Below are positions 43,441 to 52,209 of a DNA stretch of 64,000 bases, piece after piece. Numbering within the stretch: position 1 is the stretch's first letter; every line of letters starts with the position of its first letter. The translations under genes were made by a program, and so were the position numbers. This DNA is from an uncultured Eubacteriales bacterium. GTDB lineage: Bacteria > Bacillota > Clostridia > Tissierellales > Peptoniphilaceae. The notes beneath the pieces were generated by a model. It worked only from the letters and a program-made list of their open reading frames with translations, had not been told where the DNA came from and ran no database searches. The stretch is from assembly GCA_902488815.1 (NCBI GenBank), contig CABTXP010000002.1, positions 1-64,000 of the forward strand, written 5' to 3'.

Positions 43441-44615
43441 CTTCCACCTGCACTTGTTATTTCATCCATTGCCTTATTGGAAATGTGTGCGACAAACTCC
43501 GCACCGTCATTTGTATATTCAATGTCTTTTAAGGTAAAGTTGTGTCTTAATTTTTCCAAAAGACCTAAGGCGTTATAGGGTAAAAAGCCTTTCACCTCAA
43601 TGAGATTAAGCTCCAACTCTTCCTCTATTTGTTCCTTCAGCTTTAAAATATCTTCATCTGACATGGCACTGATGTATATTTTTTTCTCGTCCATTCCCGG
43701 CGGAACTATAGTCTCAAGTTCAACCAAGTCTTTTTTGTTAAAGACTGTCAAGATTTTTTTATCTTCTATGCCTATGTCCTTTAATATTTCCATCGTCGTA
43801 TTGTATTCCATCACAAGGTCTTCCCCTGCAAGGTCTATTACGTGAAGTATTAAGTCGGAATACTTTATCTCTTCCAATGTGGATTTAAATGCCTCAACTA
43901 ATTTAGTTGGGAGCTTGGATACAAATCCTACAGTGTCTGAGATGAGATAGGGCCTGTTGTTTGGAAGTGTTGCGGACCTTGTACTTGCATCCAAGGTTGC
44001 AAAGAGCATGTCCTTTACAAAAACTTCCTTTGACTCCTCGTCTTTTAATTTATTTAAAATTGTAGACTTCCCCGCATTTGTATATCCCACCAATGTGGCT
44101 ATGGGAATGTCTGAGTTTCTCCTGTCCTTCCCCGTCGTGGCACGAACTTGTTTTGCTTTCTTAAGCTTATCCTTAATAGAGTCTATTTCTCTTTTAAGTC
44201 TACGTCTGTCCGTCTCAATTATTTGCTCACCGGGACCTCTCGTACCGATACCGCCACCTGTACGTGACCAACCTTTTATACCTAAAAGCCTTGGCAATTC
44301 GTATTCAAGTGCCGCCATTTTAACTTGAAGCTTCGCCTCATATGTTGTGGCACGAAGGGCAAATATGTCCAAGATTAAATTTGTCCTGTCTACTACTTTT
44401 TTCTTTATCGCGTCGTTTAAGTTTCTAAGTTGAATGCCTGTAAGCTCGTCGTTAAAAACCACAGTGTCAATTTCATTTGACTCACAGATCTCTTTAATCT
44501 CTTCCACTTTGCCGGGGCCTATTAAGTACTTGGGATTAAACCTGTCCATGTTTTGCGTGGTCTCGATAATGACCTCTCCCCCCGCCGCATAGACAAGCTC
44601 TGAAAGTTCTTTCAT
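43422..44615 (-). CDS. hflX: GTPase HflX
   Basis: Ribosome-associated GTPase that splits stalled ribosomes under stress. HflX-specific N-terminal part (LIGPGKVEEIKEICE), then G domain with G1 GYTNAGKST, DTVGFVSKLP and NKKD. Given from the first ATG, the protein lacks the conserved family start. In-frame sequence upstream reads ERVLTVGTNLGAYPYDLDNS and is open back to a TAA just before AGGTGAT, yet contains no ATG, GTG or TTG. Translation may start at a non-canonical ATC (44696) or ATT (44699). See findings. Confidence 0.9.
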   Translation of the reverse strand: MKELSELVYAAGGEVIIETTQNMDRFNPKYLIGPGKVEEIKEICESNEIDTVVFNDELTGIQLRNLNDAIKKKVVDRTNLILDIFALRATTYEAKLQVKMAALEYELPRLLGIKGWSRTGGGIGTRGPGEQIIETDRRRLKREIDSIKDKLKKAKQVRATTGKDRRNSDIPIATLVGYTNAGKSTILNKLKDEESKEVFVKDMLFATLDASTRSATLPNNRPYLISDTVGFVSKLPTKLVEAFKSTLEEIKYSDLILHVIDLAGEDLVMEYNTTMEILKDIGIEDKKILTVFNKKDLVELETIVPPGMDEKKIYISAMSDEDILKLKEQIEEELELNLIEVKGFLPYNALGLLEKLRHNFTLKDIEYTNDGAEFVAHISNKAMDEITSAGGRCTKLF

Positions 44616-44781
44616 GGAGTTGTCTAAATCATATGGGTATGCACCTAAATTTGTGCCTACTGTTAAAACTCTTTCAGTTTTGTTTGAATTTTCGATAATA
44701 TCACCTATTGGTTATTGTAGCATAAATGGATATATCATACACATTGACCGCTCTAAATGATATAATTTTCTTGGAGGCTGT

Positions 44782-47475
44782 ATGGAAAACACAAATAATA
44801 AATCAAAATTAAAACTGATTTTATTAATACTTTTATTTATTTTTTTCATAGCAATGTCGTTCTTGGCCTATGGTGTGCTTGGTATCATAGCAGATGCACC
44901 TGAGACTGATTTAAACAATATGGCATCGGCATTTGATCAAACCACTTCCATATACACTGAAGACGGAAGGCTTTTGGAAAATGTCGAGGCTGTTGAGTAT
45001 AGAAGAATAGTAAGCATTGATGACATACCCGACAATTTAATAAACGCAATAATAAGTGTGGAAGACCAAAGATTTTATTCTCACCCCGGCATCGACATGC
45101 GAGGCATTTTAGGATCACTTGTCACAAACATAAAGGCGGGACGAATTGTAAGAGGAGGTTCCACCCTTACTCAACAACTTGTAAAGAATGTCTACCTGAC
45201 CAATCAAAAAGTTTACGACAGAAAGATTAAAGAGGCTTACCTTGCTCTTAGAGTTGAGTCTCACCTTTCAAAGGAACAAATTTTGGAAGACTACTTAAAC
45301 ATCATCAACTTGGGACAAGGCGCTTACGGTGTACAGGCTGCGGCATGGACATATTTTTCCAAAGACGTAAAGGACTTGAACCTAAACGAGTGCTCACTAC
45401 TTGCAGCAATTGCCAAATCACCTGTGGAGTACTCTCCCTTTAAGCGCTACTACAAGGAGGACCTTAAAGGCGATGAAGAAATTTTTGCACAAAGTGAAGT
45501 GGCAGGAGAGCTTATGTACTTTGTGAAAAATGAAAAGGCCTTTGACAGGCAAAAAATTGTTTTGAAAAAAATGTTGGAACTCGAGATGATTTCAAAAGAA
45601 GAGTATGACAATGCCCTTTCAGCTGACAAAGACACCATATTAAACCCCGGCAAAAAAATATTCCACTCTCTCTCATCATACTCCATGGACTACATAAGTA
45701 GAGACGCATCAAAAATACTTGCCGACTATTACAATGTTGACGAAGAAGATGCTCAGCACAAATTTTTCACAGGCGGCTATCAAATCTACACTTCAATTGA
45801 CGAAGGTATTCAACAAAAAATAGAAGGTATATACTCCGACTTTCAAGATTATTTTGCAACGGGTAAATTAAATTATAAATTAGACGACTACAACAACGTT
45901 GTGGATAAAAACGGCGACGTAATTTACATAAACAGGTGGGGGTTCTTTGACGAGGACTTTAACATGATACTCGACGGCACAAACTATAAGCTCACTCCTT
46001 CAGGCGACCTTTTAATTACAAAAGCACTTTTTACAAAAGAAAATGACAACTACGACCTTATGGACTTACACGAAGAGATCGACGACAAACTTCACACCTA
46101 TACAGTGGGCACACTTAACATCCCCAAGGAGTACTTAGACAGCACTGAAGATTATGTAAAGGTCAAGGTTGAGTTTATAAAAGATAACGAAGACTTTATG
46201 GAAGAAAATGAAGGTGTTGTAAAAATTGCAAGTAAGTACTTTCAAGTAGACAGACATCCCACACCTCAACCCCAGGCGGCTTCAATTGTAATGGAAAATG
46301 AAACGGGCCTTGTCCGTGCCATAGTAGGCGGCCTTGATGTAAAAAATTCAAGTCGTAAAATTTACAACCGCGCACTTGCACCTCGCAGTCCCGGCTCCGC
46401 AATAAAACCTTTGACAGTTGCGGCACCCTATTTGGAACACGGTGTAGTGTCCGACGTGGTGGAAGACATACCCTACATTGTGGATGGGGAAATTTTATAT
46501 CCCAATCCATATCCGGGATACAAGGGCAGGCTCACTTTAAGAAAGGCATTGCAGTACAACTCAAGCACTGCATGCGTCAGATTTTATGAGTCAATGAAGG
46601 AAGAAGAAATAATTTCTTTCTTGGAAAAGCTTGGCTATATTCACGAAGACGATAACTTTGTAACCAGGGAAGAAAATCCTTTGTTAAACGATGAGAACCC
46701 TGACTCTTTGGCACTTGGCAACATGGTCCGCGGCCTTACCTTGGAAGAGCTTACACAGGGGTACATGGCAGTTGCAAGAGAAGGAAAATTTATAAAGCCT
46801 CAAAGTATAGTAAAGATTATAGATTCAAAAGGCGAAACTATTTACACGCGAGATACTGAGGAAAATGAAATAATGTCAAAAGAAAATGCCTACCTTGTGA
46901 CCTCAATGCTCATGTCAAATGTGAAGAGAGGTTCCGCAAAAGGAGCAAAGATAAATAATTTCCAAACGGCGGCGACAATAGGTGTAAACAAATTTAAGTC
47001 CTCAGTATTTGTGGAAGGATATACACCCTACTACACCATGGGATTTTATTTAGGTGCCGACTCACCTAAGATATCACTTGTGTCCTATGAGGATGAAGCA
47101 ATAGACTTTTGGCTCACAATTGGCAACGGAGTACACGAAAGCTTGCCGAAGAAAGAATTTATAATGCCCGACTTTGAACGAGCATATGTTTGTGAAAAGA
47201 GCGGCCTCTTAGGCACAAAACTTTGCGAAGAAAGAGAAGCCGGCAGTTTGGAATACTATGTCAAGGGCACAGTCCCCACCAAGTATTGCGACGAACATAT
47301 TGAGATTGAAATATGTAAGGACAGCGACAGACTTTTCGGCGAAGATTGTCCGAAAGACAGCAAGGAAGAAAAAATATTTTTTAAGCGCAAGAATGAATAC
47401 AATAAAATAGACATGAAAAATATTTTGCCCGACGACTATGAATTTGTGCCTGACTTGTACTGTAATATTCACTGA
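44782..47475 (+). CDS. Class A penicillin-binding protein with altered transpeptidase motifs
   Basis: A membrane-anchored bifunctional PBP of 897 aa. The N-terminal transmembrane helix (about 12-35) is followed by a GT51 glycosyltransferase with catalytic E94 in EDQRFYSHPG and GGSTLTQQL, both intact. The transpeptidase domain (about 490-790) keeps the SxxK box (S539-A-I-K542) but SxN reads SST (594-596), and the KTG region reads AATIG (730-734). Crosslinking activity is therefore doubtful. The C-terminal Cys-rich tail (CEKSGLLGTKLCEER, KYCDEH, CKDSDRLFGEDC) is present. Confidence 0.9.
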   Translation: MENTNNKSKLKLILLILLFIFFIAMSFLAYGVLGIIADAPETDLNNMASAFDQTTSIYTEDGRLLENVEAVEYRRIVSIDDIPDNLINAIISVEDQRFYSHPGIDMRGILGSLVTNIKAGRIVRGGSTLTQQLVKNVYLTNQKVYDRKIKEAYLALRVESHLSKEQILEDYLNIINLGQGAYGVQAAAWTYFSKDVKDLNLNECSLLAAIAKSPVEYSPFKRYYKEDLKGDEEIFAQSEVAGELMYFVKNEKAFDRQKIVLKKMLELEMISKEEYDNALSADKDTILNPGKKIFHSLSSYSMDYISRDASKILADYYNVDEEDAQHKFFTGGYQIYTSIDEGIQQKIEGIYSDFQDYFATGKLNYKLDDYNNVVDKNGDVIYINRWGFFDEDFNMILDGTNYKLTPSGDLLITKALFTKENDNYDLMDLHEEIDDKLHTYTVGTLNIPKEYLDSTEDYVKVKVEFIKDNEDFMEENEGVVKIASKYFQVDRHPTPQPQAASIVMENETGLVRAIVGGLDVKNSSRKIYNRALAPRSPGSAIKPLTVAAPYLEHGVVSDVVEDIPYIVDGEILYPNPYPGYKGRLTLRKALQYNSSTACVRFYESMKEEEIISFLEKLGYIHEDDNFVTREENPLLNDENPDSLALGNMVRGLTLEELTQGYMAVAREGKFIKPQSIVKIIDSKGETIYTRDTEENEIMSKENAYLVTSMLMSNVKRGSAKGAKINNFQTAATIGVNKFKSSVFVEGYTPYYTMGFYLGADSPKISLVSYEDEAIDFWLTIGNGVHESLPKKEFIMPDFERAYVCEKSGLLGTKLCEEREAGSLEYYVKGTVPTKYCDEHIEIEICKDSDRLFGEDCPKDSKEEKIFFKRKNEYNKIDMKNILPDDYEFVPDLYCNIH

Positions 47476-47503
47476 TTAAAATTTACATGATAAGGTATAA
47501 TAA

Positions 47504-47532
47504 TTGTTAAGAATATAGTGATAAAATATAAT
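47504..47532 (+). promoter_or_regulatory. Promoter of the 39-aa peptide gene
   Basis: TTGTTA (47504-47509), 17-bp spacer and TATAAT (47527-47532), about 30 bp ahead of the ATG. Confidence 0.68.
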
Positions 47533-47561
47533 AAATGAAAAGACCCTAAATGGAGGTAGAA

Positions 47562-47681
47562 ATGTTTAGAAAAATGACCCTATGGTACAGCTTGCTGAAG
47601 CATAGAGGAAAGATTAACGGCTTCTTAAAGCTATACAAAAACTTGGTAAAACTGCATGTAATGAGAAAAAATAAAGGGTAG
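47562..47681 (+). CDS. 39-aa basic peptide
   Basis: A short ORF with its own promoter, a TGGAGG site six nt before the ATG, and a terminator overlapping the stop. The product is strongly basic (KHRGKINGFLKLYKNLVK and RKNKG) and contains hydrophobic residues spaced for an amphipathic helix. It has no Cys and no signal peptide. It could be a toxin-like, nucleic-acid-binding or ribosome-binding peptide; sequence alone does not say. Confidence 0.65.
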   Translation: MFRKMTLWYSLLKHRGKINGFLKLYKNLVKLHVMRKNKG

Positions 47682-47695
47682 GCACGAGCCTACCC
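47676..47695. terminator. Bidirectional terminator after the 39-aa peptide gene
   Basis: GGGTAGGC (47676-47683) and GCCTACCC (47688-47695) around ACGA, with T-rich flanks on both strands. It separates this gene from the convergent oxidoreductase operon. Confidence 0.92.
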
Positions 47696-47703
47696 TTCTC
47701 TTT

Positions 47704-48609
47704 TTATTTATCTTCCAATTTAGATAATATTTCCATTCTGTGGTCTGTAGTTTCTTGCAATAACTCTATGGCTGATTCATCCATATGTCTATATTTTTTT
47801 ATTCCGTTTATGAATTCTTTAACTTTCATCGGATTTGGATTTTTTCTAACTTCTAATTTTCCATTTTCATATTCTATTAATGGAAATATATTAGATTTTA
47901 CAGCATTTCTCGCAAATTCAATACTTTCTTCGCTCTTATATCCCCATCCGGTCGGACATGGTGCAAATAGATGCAAGTAAGCAAATCCTCTTTTGCTGGC
48001 TTCTACACCTTTTTCTACTTTCTTTACAAAGTCATTCATATTTGATGGCGAAGCTGTTGCCATGTATTCAGGATTATGCATAAGCATTATCAGAGGTAAA
48101 AACTTTGATGGTTCAGGTTTACCTTTGTGTAATTTTCCTATAGGTGTCGTAGATGTTCTTGATCCTTCAGACGTAGTAGAACTACGTTGATAACCGGTGT
48201 TCATATACCCTTCATTGTCATAACATACATAAAGGATTTTTTCGTTTCTTTCACAAGCTCCGGATAATGCCTGAAATCCTGCATCAGCAGTTGCTCCATC
48301 GCCTGCAAAAGCAATAACATTCACATCTTCTCTACCTATTTTTTGATAATATCTACTTACACCAGCAGCGAAAGAAGCAGTGTTTGTTAATAAGCTTAAG
48401 GTAACTGGAATTTTCATACCTGAAGTCTCATCCCATCCTATGCTCCCTGCTCCTGCCATGCATCCTGGCGGTATTATACATATAGAGTTAGGACCGGCAA
48501 TTTTAAGCGTTCTTCTTAGCAACATTTCACCGCCGCAACCTTTACATGCTGAAGTTCCGTTGGTTACTAAGTCTTCTCTTTCTCTTAATTTATCAATAAA
48601 TGTAACCAT
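47704..48609 (-). CDS. 2-oxoacid:ferredoxin oxidoreductase, beta subunit (TPP-binding)
   Basis: TPP-binding subunit of a four-subunit enzyme that oxidatively decarboxylates a 2-oxoacid to its CoA ester, passing electrons to ferredoxin. GTSACKGCGGE, IPPGCMAGAGS and FAGDGATADAG supply cluster and TPP contacts (GDG...). NEGYMNTGYQRSSTT is the usual PorB block. I start it at 48609 (ATG behind GGAGG); 300 aa. Substrate (pyruvate or an aryl/branched oxoacid) is not decided by sequence. Same operon as alpha, delta, gamma and the transporter. Confidence 0.88.
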   Translation of the reverse strand: MVTFIDKLREREDLVTNGTSACKGCGGEMLLRRTLKIAGPNSICIIPPGCMAGAGSIGWDETSGMKIPVTLSLLTNTASFAAGVSRYYQKIGREDVNVIAFAGDGATADAGFQALSGACERNEKILYVCYDNEGYMNTGYQRSSTTSEGSRTSTTPIGKLHKGKPEPSKFLPLIMLMHNPEYMATASPSNMNDFVKKVEKGVEASKRGFAYLHLFAPCPTGWGYKSEESIEFARNAVKSNIFPLIEYENGKLEVRKNPNPMKVKEFINGIKKYRHMDESAIELLQETTDHRMEILSKLEDK

Positions 48610-48617
48610 ATTGCCTC

Positions 48618-49799
48618 CTATTCTAACCATAAAGTTTCTTTTCTTCCGGGAGAATCATTTTTATAATTTTCAAGCTTTTCAATACAGCTATATATATGAT
48701 CTGAATTTAAATCTGAGCCCCCCAACCCGCCAATAGCTGAAAAATTCGGGACAACTGAATCTATATCTGCTACAGCAGACTTTACTTCAACATATAGAGG
48801 CCCCGCGTTCCATCCGAAAGAAACACTTCTATCAATTACAGCAAACGCCTTTTTGTCCTTTAAGATAGAAGCAACTTTTTTGTCAGGAAACGGTCTTAAA
48901 AATCTAACTTTTAAAAGTCCTACTTTTATTCCAGCCTCACGTGCCCTATCAACAGCTTCTCTGGCATCTCCTGTCATTGCACCTATCGTTACTATAACAG
49001 TTTCTGCATCTTCACATTTATACGTATCAACCGCTCCGCCGTAAGATCTACCGAAGCTTTCCCAAAACTCTTTATCAACTTCATCTATGACTCTTAAAGC
49101 ATTTTGCATACCTTCTAAATGTGACTCTCTAAACTTCATCAGTCTCGGGCCTGATGTCATTGGATCTACTGCCATTGGATTATCCGGGTCTAAAATTAAG
49201 TTTTTATAATTATCAGCACCGATAAAATCAATTACTTTTTGTTCATCAGGAACTTCTACTCTCTCGGTAAGATGAGATATATAGAAACCATCATAGCAAA
49301 CATTAATCGGAAGCAGTACATCAGTATTTTCACTAATTTTATAAGCTTGAATTATCATGTCTAAAAGTTCTTGATTGTTTTCACAATATACTTGCATCCA
49401 ACCTGCATCCCTTACAATCATCGCATCTTGATGTCCGCTAAAAACTGTGTGCGGAGACATTAATTCCCTCGTTGCTAATGCCATTACAGCAGGCAATCTC
49501 AATGTAGATTGTCTTGCATACGGTTCGTACATTAAATGCAAACCGTTCCCTGATGTAGCGGTAAATACTCTGCCTCCTGCCATAGAAGCACCTTGCAAAA
49601 TACTCATAGACGTATGTTCTGATTCAACTTGTACGAACTCGCAATCTAACTCTCCGTTGTTAACCATTACTGCAAGTTTTTCAACTACAGATGATTGCGG
49701 GGTAATTGGATATGCCGCTATTACATCTGGTTTACATAGTTTTACAGCTGTAGCAACAGCTTCATTTCCTGTTAAAGCTTTTACATACATATTATTCAC
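48618..49799 (-). CDS. 2-oxoacid:ferredoxin oxidoreductase, alpha subunit
   Basis: Alpha subunit, 393 aa, with pyrimidine-binding domain. LTGNEAVATAVKLCKPDVIAAYPITPQSSVVE and FVQVESEHTSM are the alpha signatures; the C-terminal domain follows with the VGLLKVRFLRPFP block. The length and order are PorA-like (also close to phenylglyoxylate-type enzymes). It overlaps the delta gene by 8 nt. Confidence 0.9.
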   Translation of the reverse strand: MNNMYVKALTGNEAVATAVKLCKPDVIAAYPITPQSSVVEKLAVMVNNGELDCEFVQVESEHTSMSILQGASMAGGRVFTATSGNGLHLMYEPYARQSTLRLPAVMALATRELMSPHTVFSGHQDAMIVRDAGWMQVYCENNQELLDMIIQAYKISENTDVLLPINVCYDGFYISHLTERVEVPDEQKVIDFIGADNYKNLILDPDNPMAVDPMTSGPRLMKFRESHLEGMQNALRVIDEVDKEFWESFGRSYGGAVDTYKCEDAETVIVTIGAMTGDAREAVDRAREAGIKVGLLKVRFLRPFPDKKVASILKDKKAFAVIDRSVSFGWNAGPLYVEVKSAVADIDSVVPNFSAIGGLGGSDLNSDHIYSCIEKLENYKNDSPGRKETLWLE

Positions 49800-50064
49800 C
49801 TGCTTCCTTTTCGGGTATCATATTAATTGCATTGTGAGGACATTCGTGAGCACAAATACCGCATCCCTTGCAATAACCATAAGTTATGTAATAATTTTTA
49901 TCCTTATCGCCTTCTATAGCAAATACCGGACAAAAAGTTAAGCAAATTCCGCACTCAATACATTTGCTTTTGTCCATTATCGGTCTGAAGGTTCTCCAGC
50001 TACCGGTATCTAATTCGTATAATCCATTATTACCTAATAAAGATTTATATTTATCTCCTGTCAT
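49792..50064 (-). CDS. 2-oxoacid:ferredoxin oxidoreductase, delta subunit (ferredoxin-like)
   Basis: A 90-aa 2[4Fe-4S] protein with clusters at CIECGICLTFCP and CKGCGICAHECP. It carries electrons from the TPP site to external ferredoxin. N-terminal RTFRPIMDKSKC is typical of PorD. It lies between gamma and alpha in the operon. Confidence 0.93.
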   Translation of the reverse strand: MTGDKYKSLLGNNGLYELDTGSWRTFRPIMDKSKCIECGICLTFCPVFAIEGDKDKNYYITYGYCKGCGICAHECPHNAINMIPEKEAGE

Positions 50065-50073
50065 AATTATCTC

Positions 50074-50619
50074 CTATAATTTCTTCACTATGTTATAAGC
50101 TTCTTCTGACGCAACAAGATTATTCTCATCAAAGTTCTTAACAATATTTTTCTTTAATATTTCTATATCAATATCCCCAATGATCTTTGCATAAGCTCCT
50201 ACCATAGCTGTATTGGGTATGTCTAAATTTATGGTGTTTAGTGCAATTTCAGTTGCGGGAACTGCATAAACATTTTTAAATTTCTCAGGTAAATTTTCAG
50301 TTTTTCTAAGCTCGTCCAAAGTCTTGGTAGTATTGATGATTATTATTCCGTCATCTTTTAGGCCTGCTAATGTAGGCGGTAGCCTCAAAAGCGATTCATC
50401 TAAGATGACTAAAGCGTCCGGATATCTTATTTGTGACTTGTATCTAATTTCTTCGTCGCTTAATCTCAAAAAACCAAATACAGGCGAACCTTTCCTTTCA
50501 ACGCCAAAAGATGGTATAAAGTGAGCATATTTGCCACCATCTACTACTGTCTGTACAATAAGTTGAGCAGACTTTACGACGCCTTGCCCACCTCTTCCAT
50601 GAAACCTTATTTCTCTCAT
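50074..50619 (-). CDS. 2-oxoacid:ferredoxin oxidoreductase, gamma subunit
   Basis: Gamma subunit of 181 aa. It opens with REIRFHGRGGQGVVKSAQLIV, the family signature, and has FGVERKGSPVFGFLRLSDEEI. It is the first oxidoreductase gene after the transporter in the operon, 15 nt from it. Confidence 0.92.
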   Translation of the reverse strand: MREIRFHGRGGQGVVKSAQLIVQTVVDGGKYAHFIPSFGVERKGSPVFGFLRLSDEEIRYKSQIRYPDALVILDESLLRLPPTLAGLKDDGIIIINTTKTLDELRKTENLPEKFKNVYAVPATEIALNTINLDIPNTAMVGAYAKIIGDIDIEILKKNIVKNFDENNLVASEEAYNIVKKL

Positions 50620-50633
50620 ATTAACCTCCTAAT

Positions 50634-52040
50634 CTATCCAAAAATATGTAGTTGATATGCAAATATCATAGCAACAGTCAATATAGCTATCCATGCTAAT
50701 GAAATAACAAATCCTACTTTAATCATGTCACTCATTTTCCAATATTTATAATTAAATGTAGTGAGCGGTATTGGATCTAACGGAATTAAAAATACGCATG
50801 AAACAGTAAATCCTAAAGGCAATACCAAGTATATAGGATTCATGCCTAATGACATTGCTAATTGAGCTACGATCGGTACCATTAAAGCAACCATCGCTCC
50901 ACCAACCGGTAGTGGAATATGTGAAAATATACCTACTGCTATTACTATTAATATTACTAAGATTGGAGATAATCCATGCATAGAATTTAATAATATAGTT
51001 CCTAACCACTTTGATGCTCCTGTGACCACCAGTAGGAGTGCTATAGCAGTTGAAGAACCAACTAAAAATAATCCTTCCCATCCTACAAATGTTCTTGCTT
51101 TGCCCCATTCAATAAGGTTAATCCCTGTCAAACTTAAAACTGCCGCTGCACAACAAGCCACTAAAGTGTTGTCTATTTTTGTAAGCGGTTGCGTTACCCA
51201 GAATAATACAGTTATTAAAAATATAACAATAAACTTTTTTTCATCAATTGTTAGTGGACCTAAATCTTTCATTTCTTGCTCTATATTTTCACTGCCTTTT
51301 ATTATTTCCATTTCCGGTTTCAATAATTTTGAAATAATTAACCAAGCAACAAAAATTAATATTACAGCAACCGGAATACCAATCATAGCCCATTGCATAA
51401 AGTTAATTGAAACACCGGTTTCCTTTTCCAATAAATTAATAGTTAAAATATTAAGTCCGCTGCCTACCGGAGTTCCAAACCCACCGATTGCGGCAGCTAT
51501 AGGAATTCCCATCATTATAGATCTTCCATAGTTCGATTCTCCAGGTATACAATCATTACGTTCTAAAATATCAACCGCAAGTCCTGAAAATATTATGGCT
51601 GTTGGAATATCAACTAAAAACATAGATATTATCCCTGAAAATAACATAAAGCTTAATAATACTTGATTAGGCTTATTACCAAAAACGAAACTCAATTTAA
51701 GCGCAAGTCGCTTTCCTAATCCACTTGTTGTAAAGGCAAATGCTATAAGTTGAGCAGATGCCATAAAAATAATAGTTGTGTTCATAAAACCTCTTAAGGT
51801 TTCATTTACAGGCACAATTCCCAATATTCCGGTCAACATAGGTAACAATAAACTGGTAATAGTCAAAGGTATTGCTTCAGTTGCCCATAGGATTACACCA
51901 CTTAGCATTAATGCAATTGCTTTTAACCCTTCAATAGTAAGTCCTTCCGGCAATGGGAAGTTTGATACAACAAAATAACATGCAACAGACAAGACGATGT
52001 AGACTATCTTTCTTATCTCAAATTTTTTTGTACTTGACAT
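50634..52040 (-). CDS. SLC13/DASS family anion (di- or tricarboxylate) transporter
   Basis: A 468-aa inner-membrane carrier of the divalent anion:sodium symporter family with about eleven helices. VILWATEAIPLTITSLLLPMLTG and the GFGTPVGSGLNILTINL and IPLPVGGAMVALM regions match the family's two substrate-binding repeats (SNT-like positions). Typical substrates are C4-dicarboxylates, citrate or related anions; coupling with a 2-oxoacid oxidoreductase suggests an organic anion fed to that enzyme. First gene of the IclR-flanked operon. Confidence 0.88.
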   Translation of the reverse strand: MSSTKKFEIRKIVYIVLSVACYFVVSNFPLPEGLTIEGLKAIALMLSGVILWATEAIPLTITSLLLPMLTGILGIVPVNETLRGFMNTTIIFMASAQLIAFAFTTSGLGKRLALKLSFVFGNKPNQVLLSFMLFSGIISMFLVDIPTAIIFSGLAVDILERNDCIPGESNYGRSIMMGIPIAAAIGGFGTPVGSGLNILTINLLEKETGVSINFMQWAMIGIPVAVILIFVAWLIISKLLKPEMEIIKGSENIEQEMKDLGPLTIDEKKFIVIFLITVLFWVTQPLTKIDNTLVACCAAAVLSLTGINLIEWGKARTFVGWEGLFLVGSSTAIALLLVVTGASKWLGTILLNSMHGLSPILVILIVIAVGIFSHIPLPVGGAMVALMVPIVAQLAMSLGMNPIYLVLPLGFTVSCVFLIPLDPIPLTTFNYKYWKMSDMIKVGFVISLAWIAILTVAMIFAYQLHIFG

Positions 52041-52092
52041 ATGTATCCCTCATTTCTCTTTAAAAGCAATATAAGTTTCTTTATAGTAAATC

Positions 52093-52137
52093 ATATTTCC
52101 CTAAACGGAATATATCATTTAATTTTATTTATGTCAA
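52093..52137 (-). promoter_or_regulatory. Promoter of the transporter/oxidoreductase operon with TTCC-N6-GGAA operator
   Basis: Minus strand TTGACA (52137-52132), 17-bp spacer, TATATT (52114-52109). The dyad TTTCC-N6-GGAA (52096-52110, with flanking ATAT similarity) overlaps the -10, the position expected for repression by the divergent IclR-type regulator. Confidence 0.78.
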
Positions 52138-52156
52138 CGTTTTTCTAGTATAAAGT

Positions 52157-52185
52157 TAGACATAAATTATCAAATTTGATATTAT
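52157..52185 (+). promoter_or_regulatory. Promoter of the iclR-type gene with 12-bp palindrome
   Basis: TAGACA (52157-52162), 17-bp spacer, TATTAT (52180-52185). The perfect palindrome ATCAAATTTGAT (52169-52180) fills the spacer, a possible autoregulatory site. Confidence 0.65.
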
Positions 52186-52209
52186 TTATACGGATTGTAG
52201 AGGTAAATT

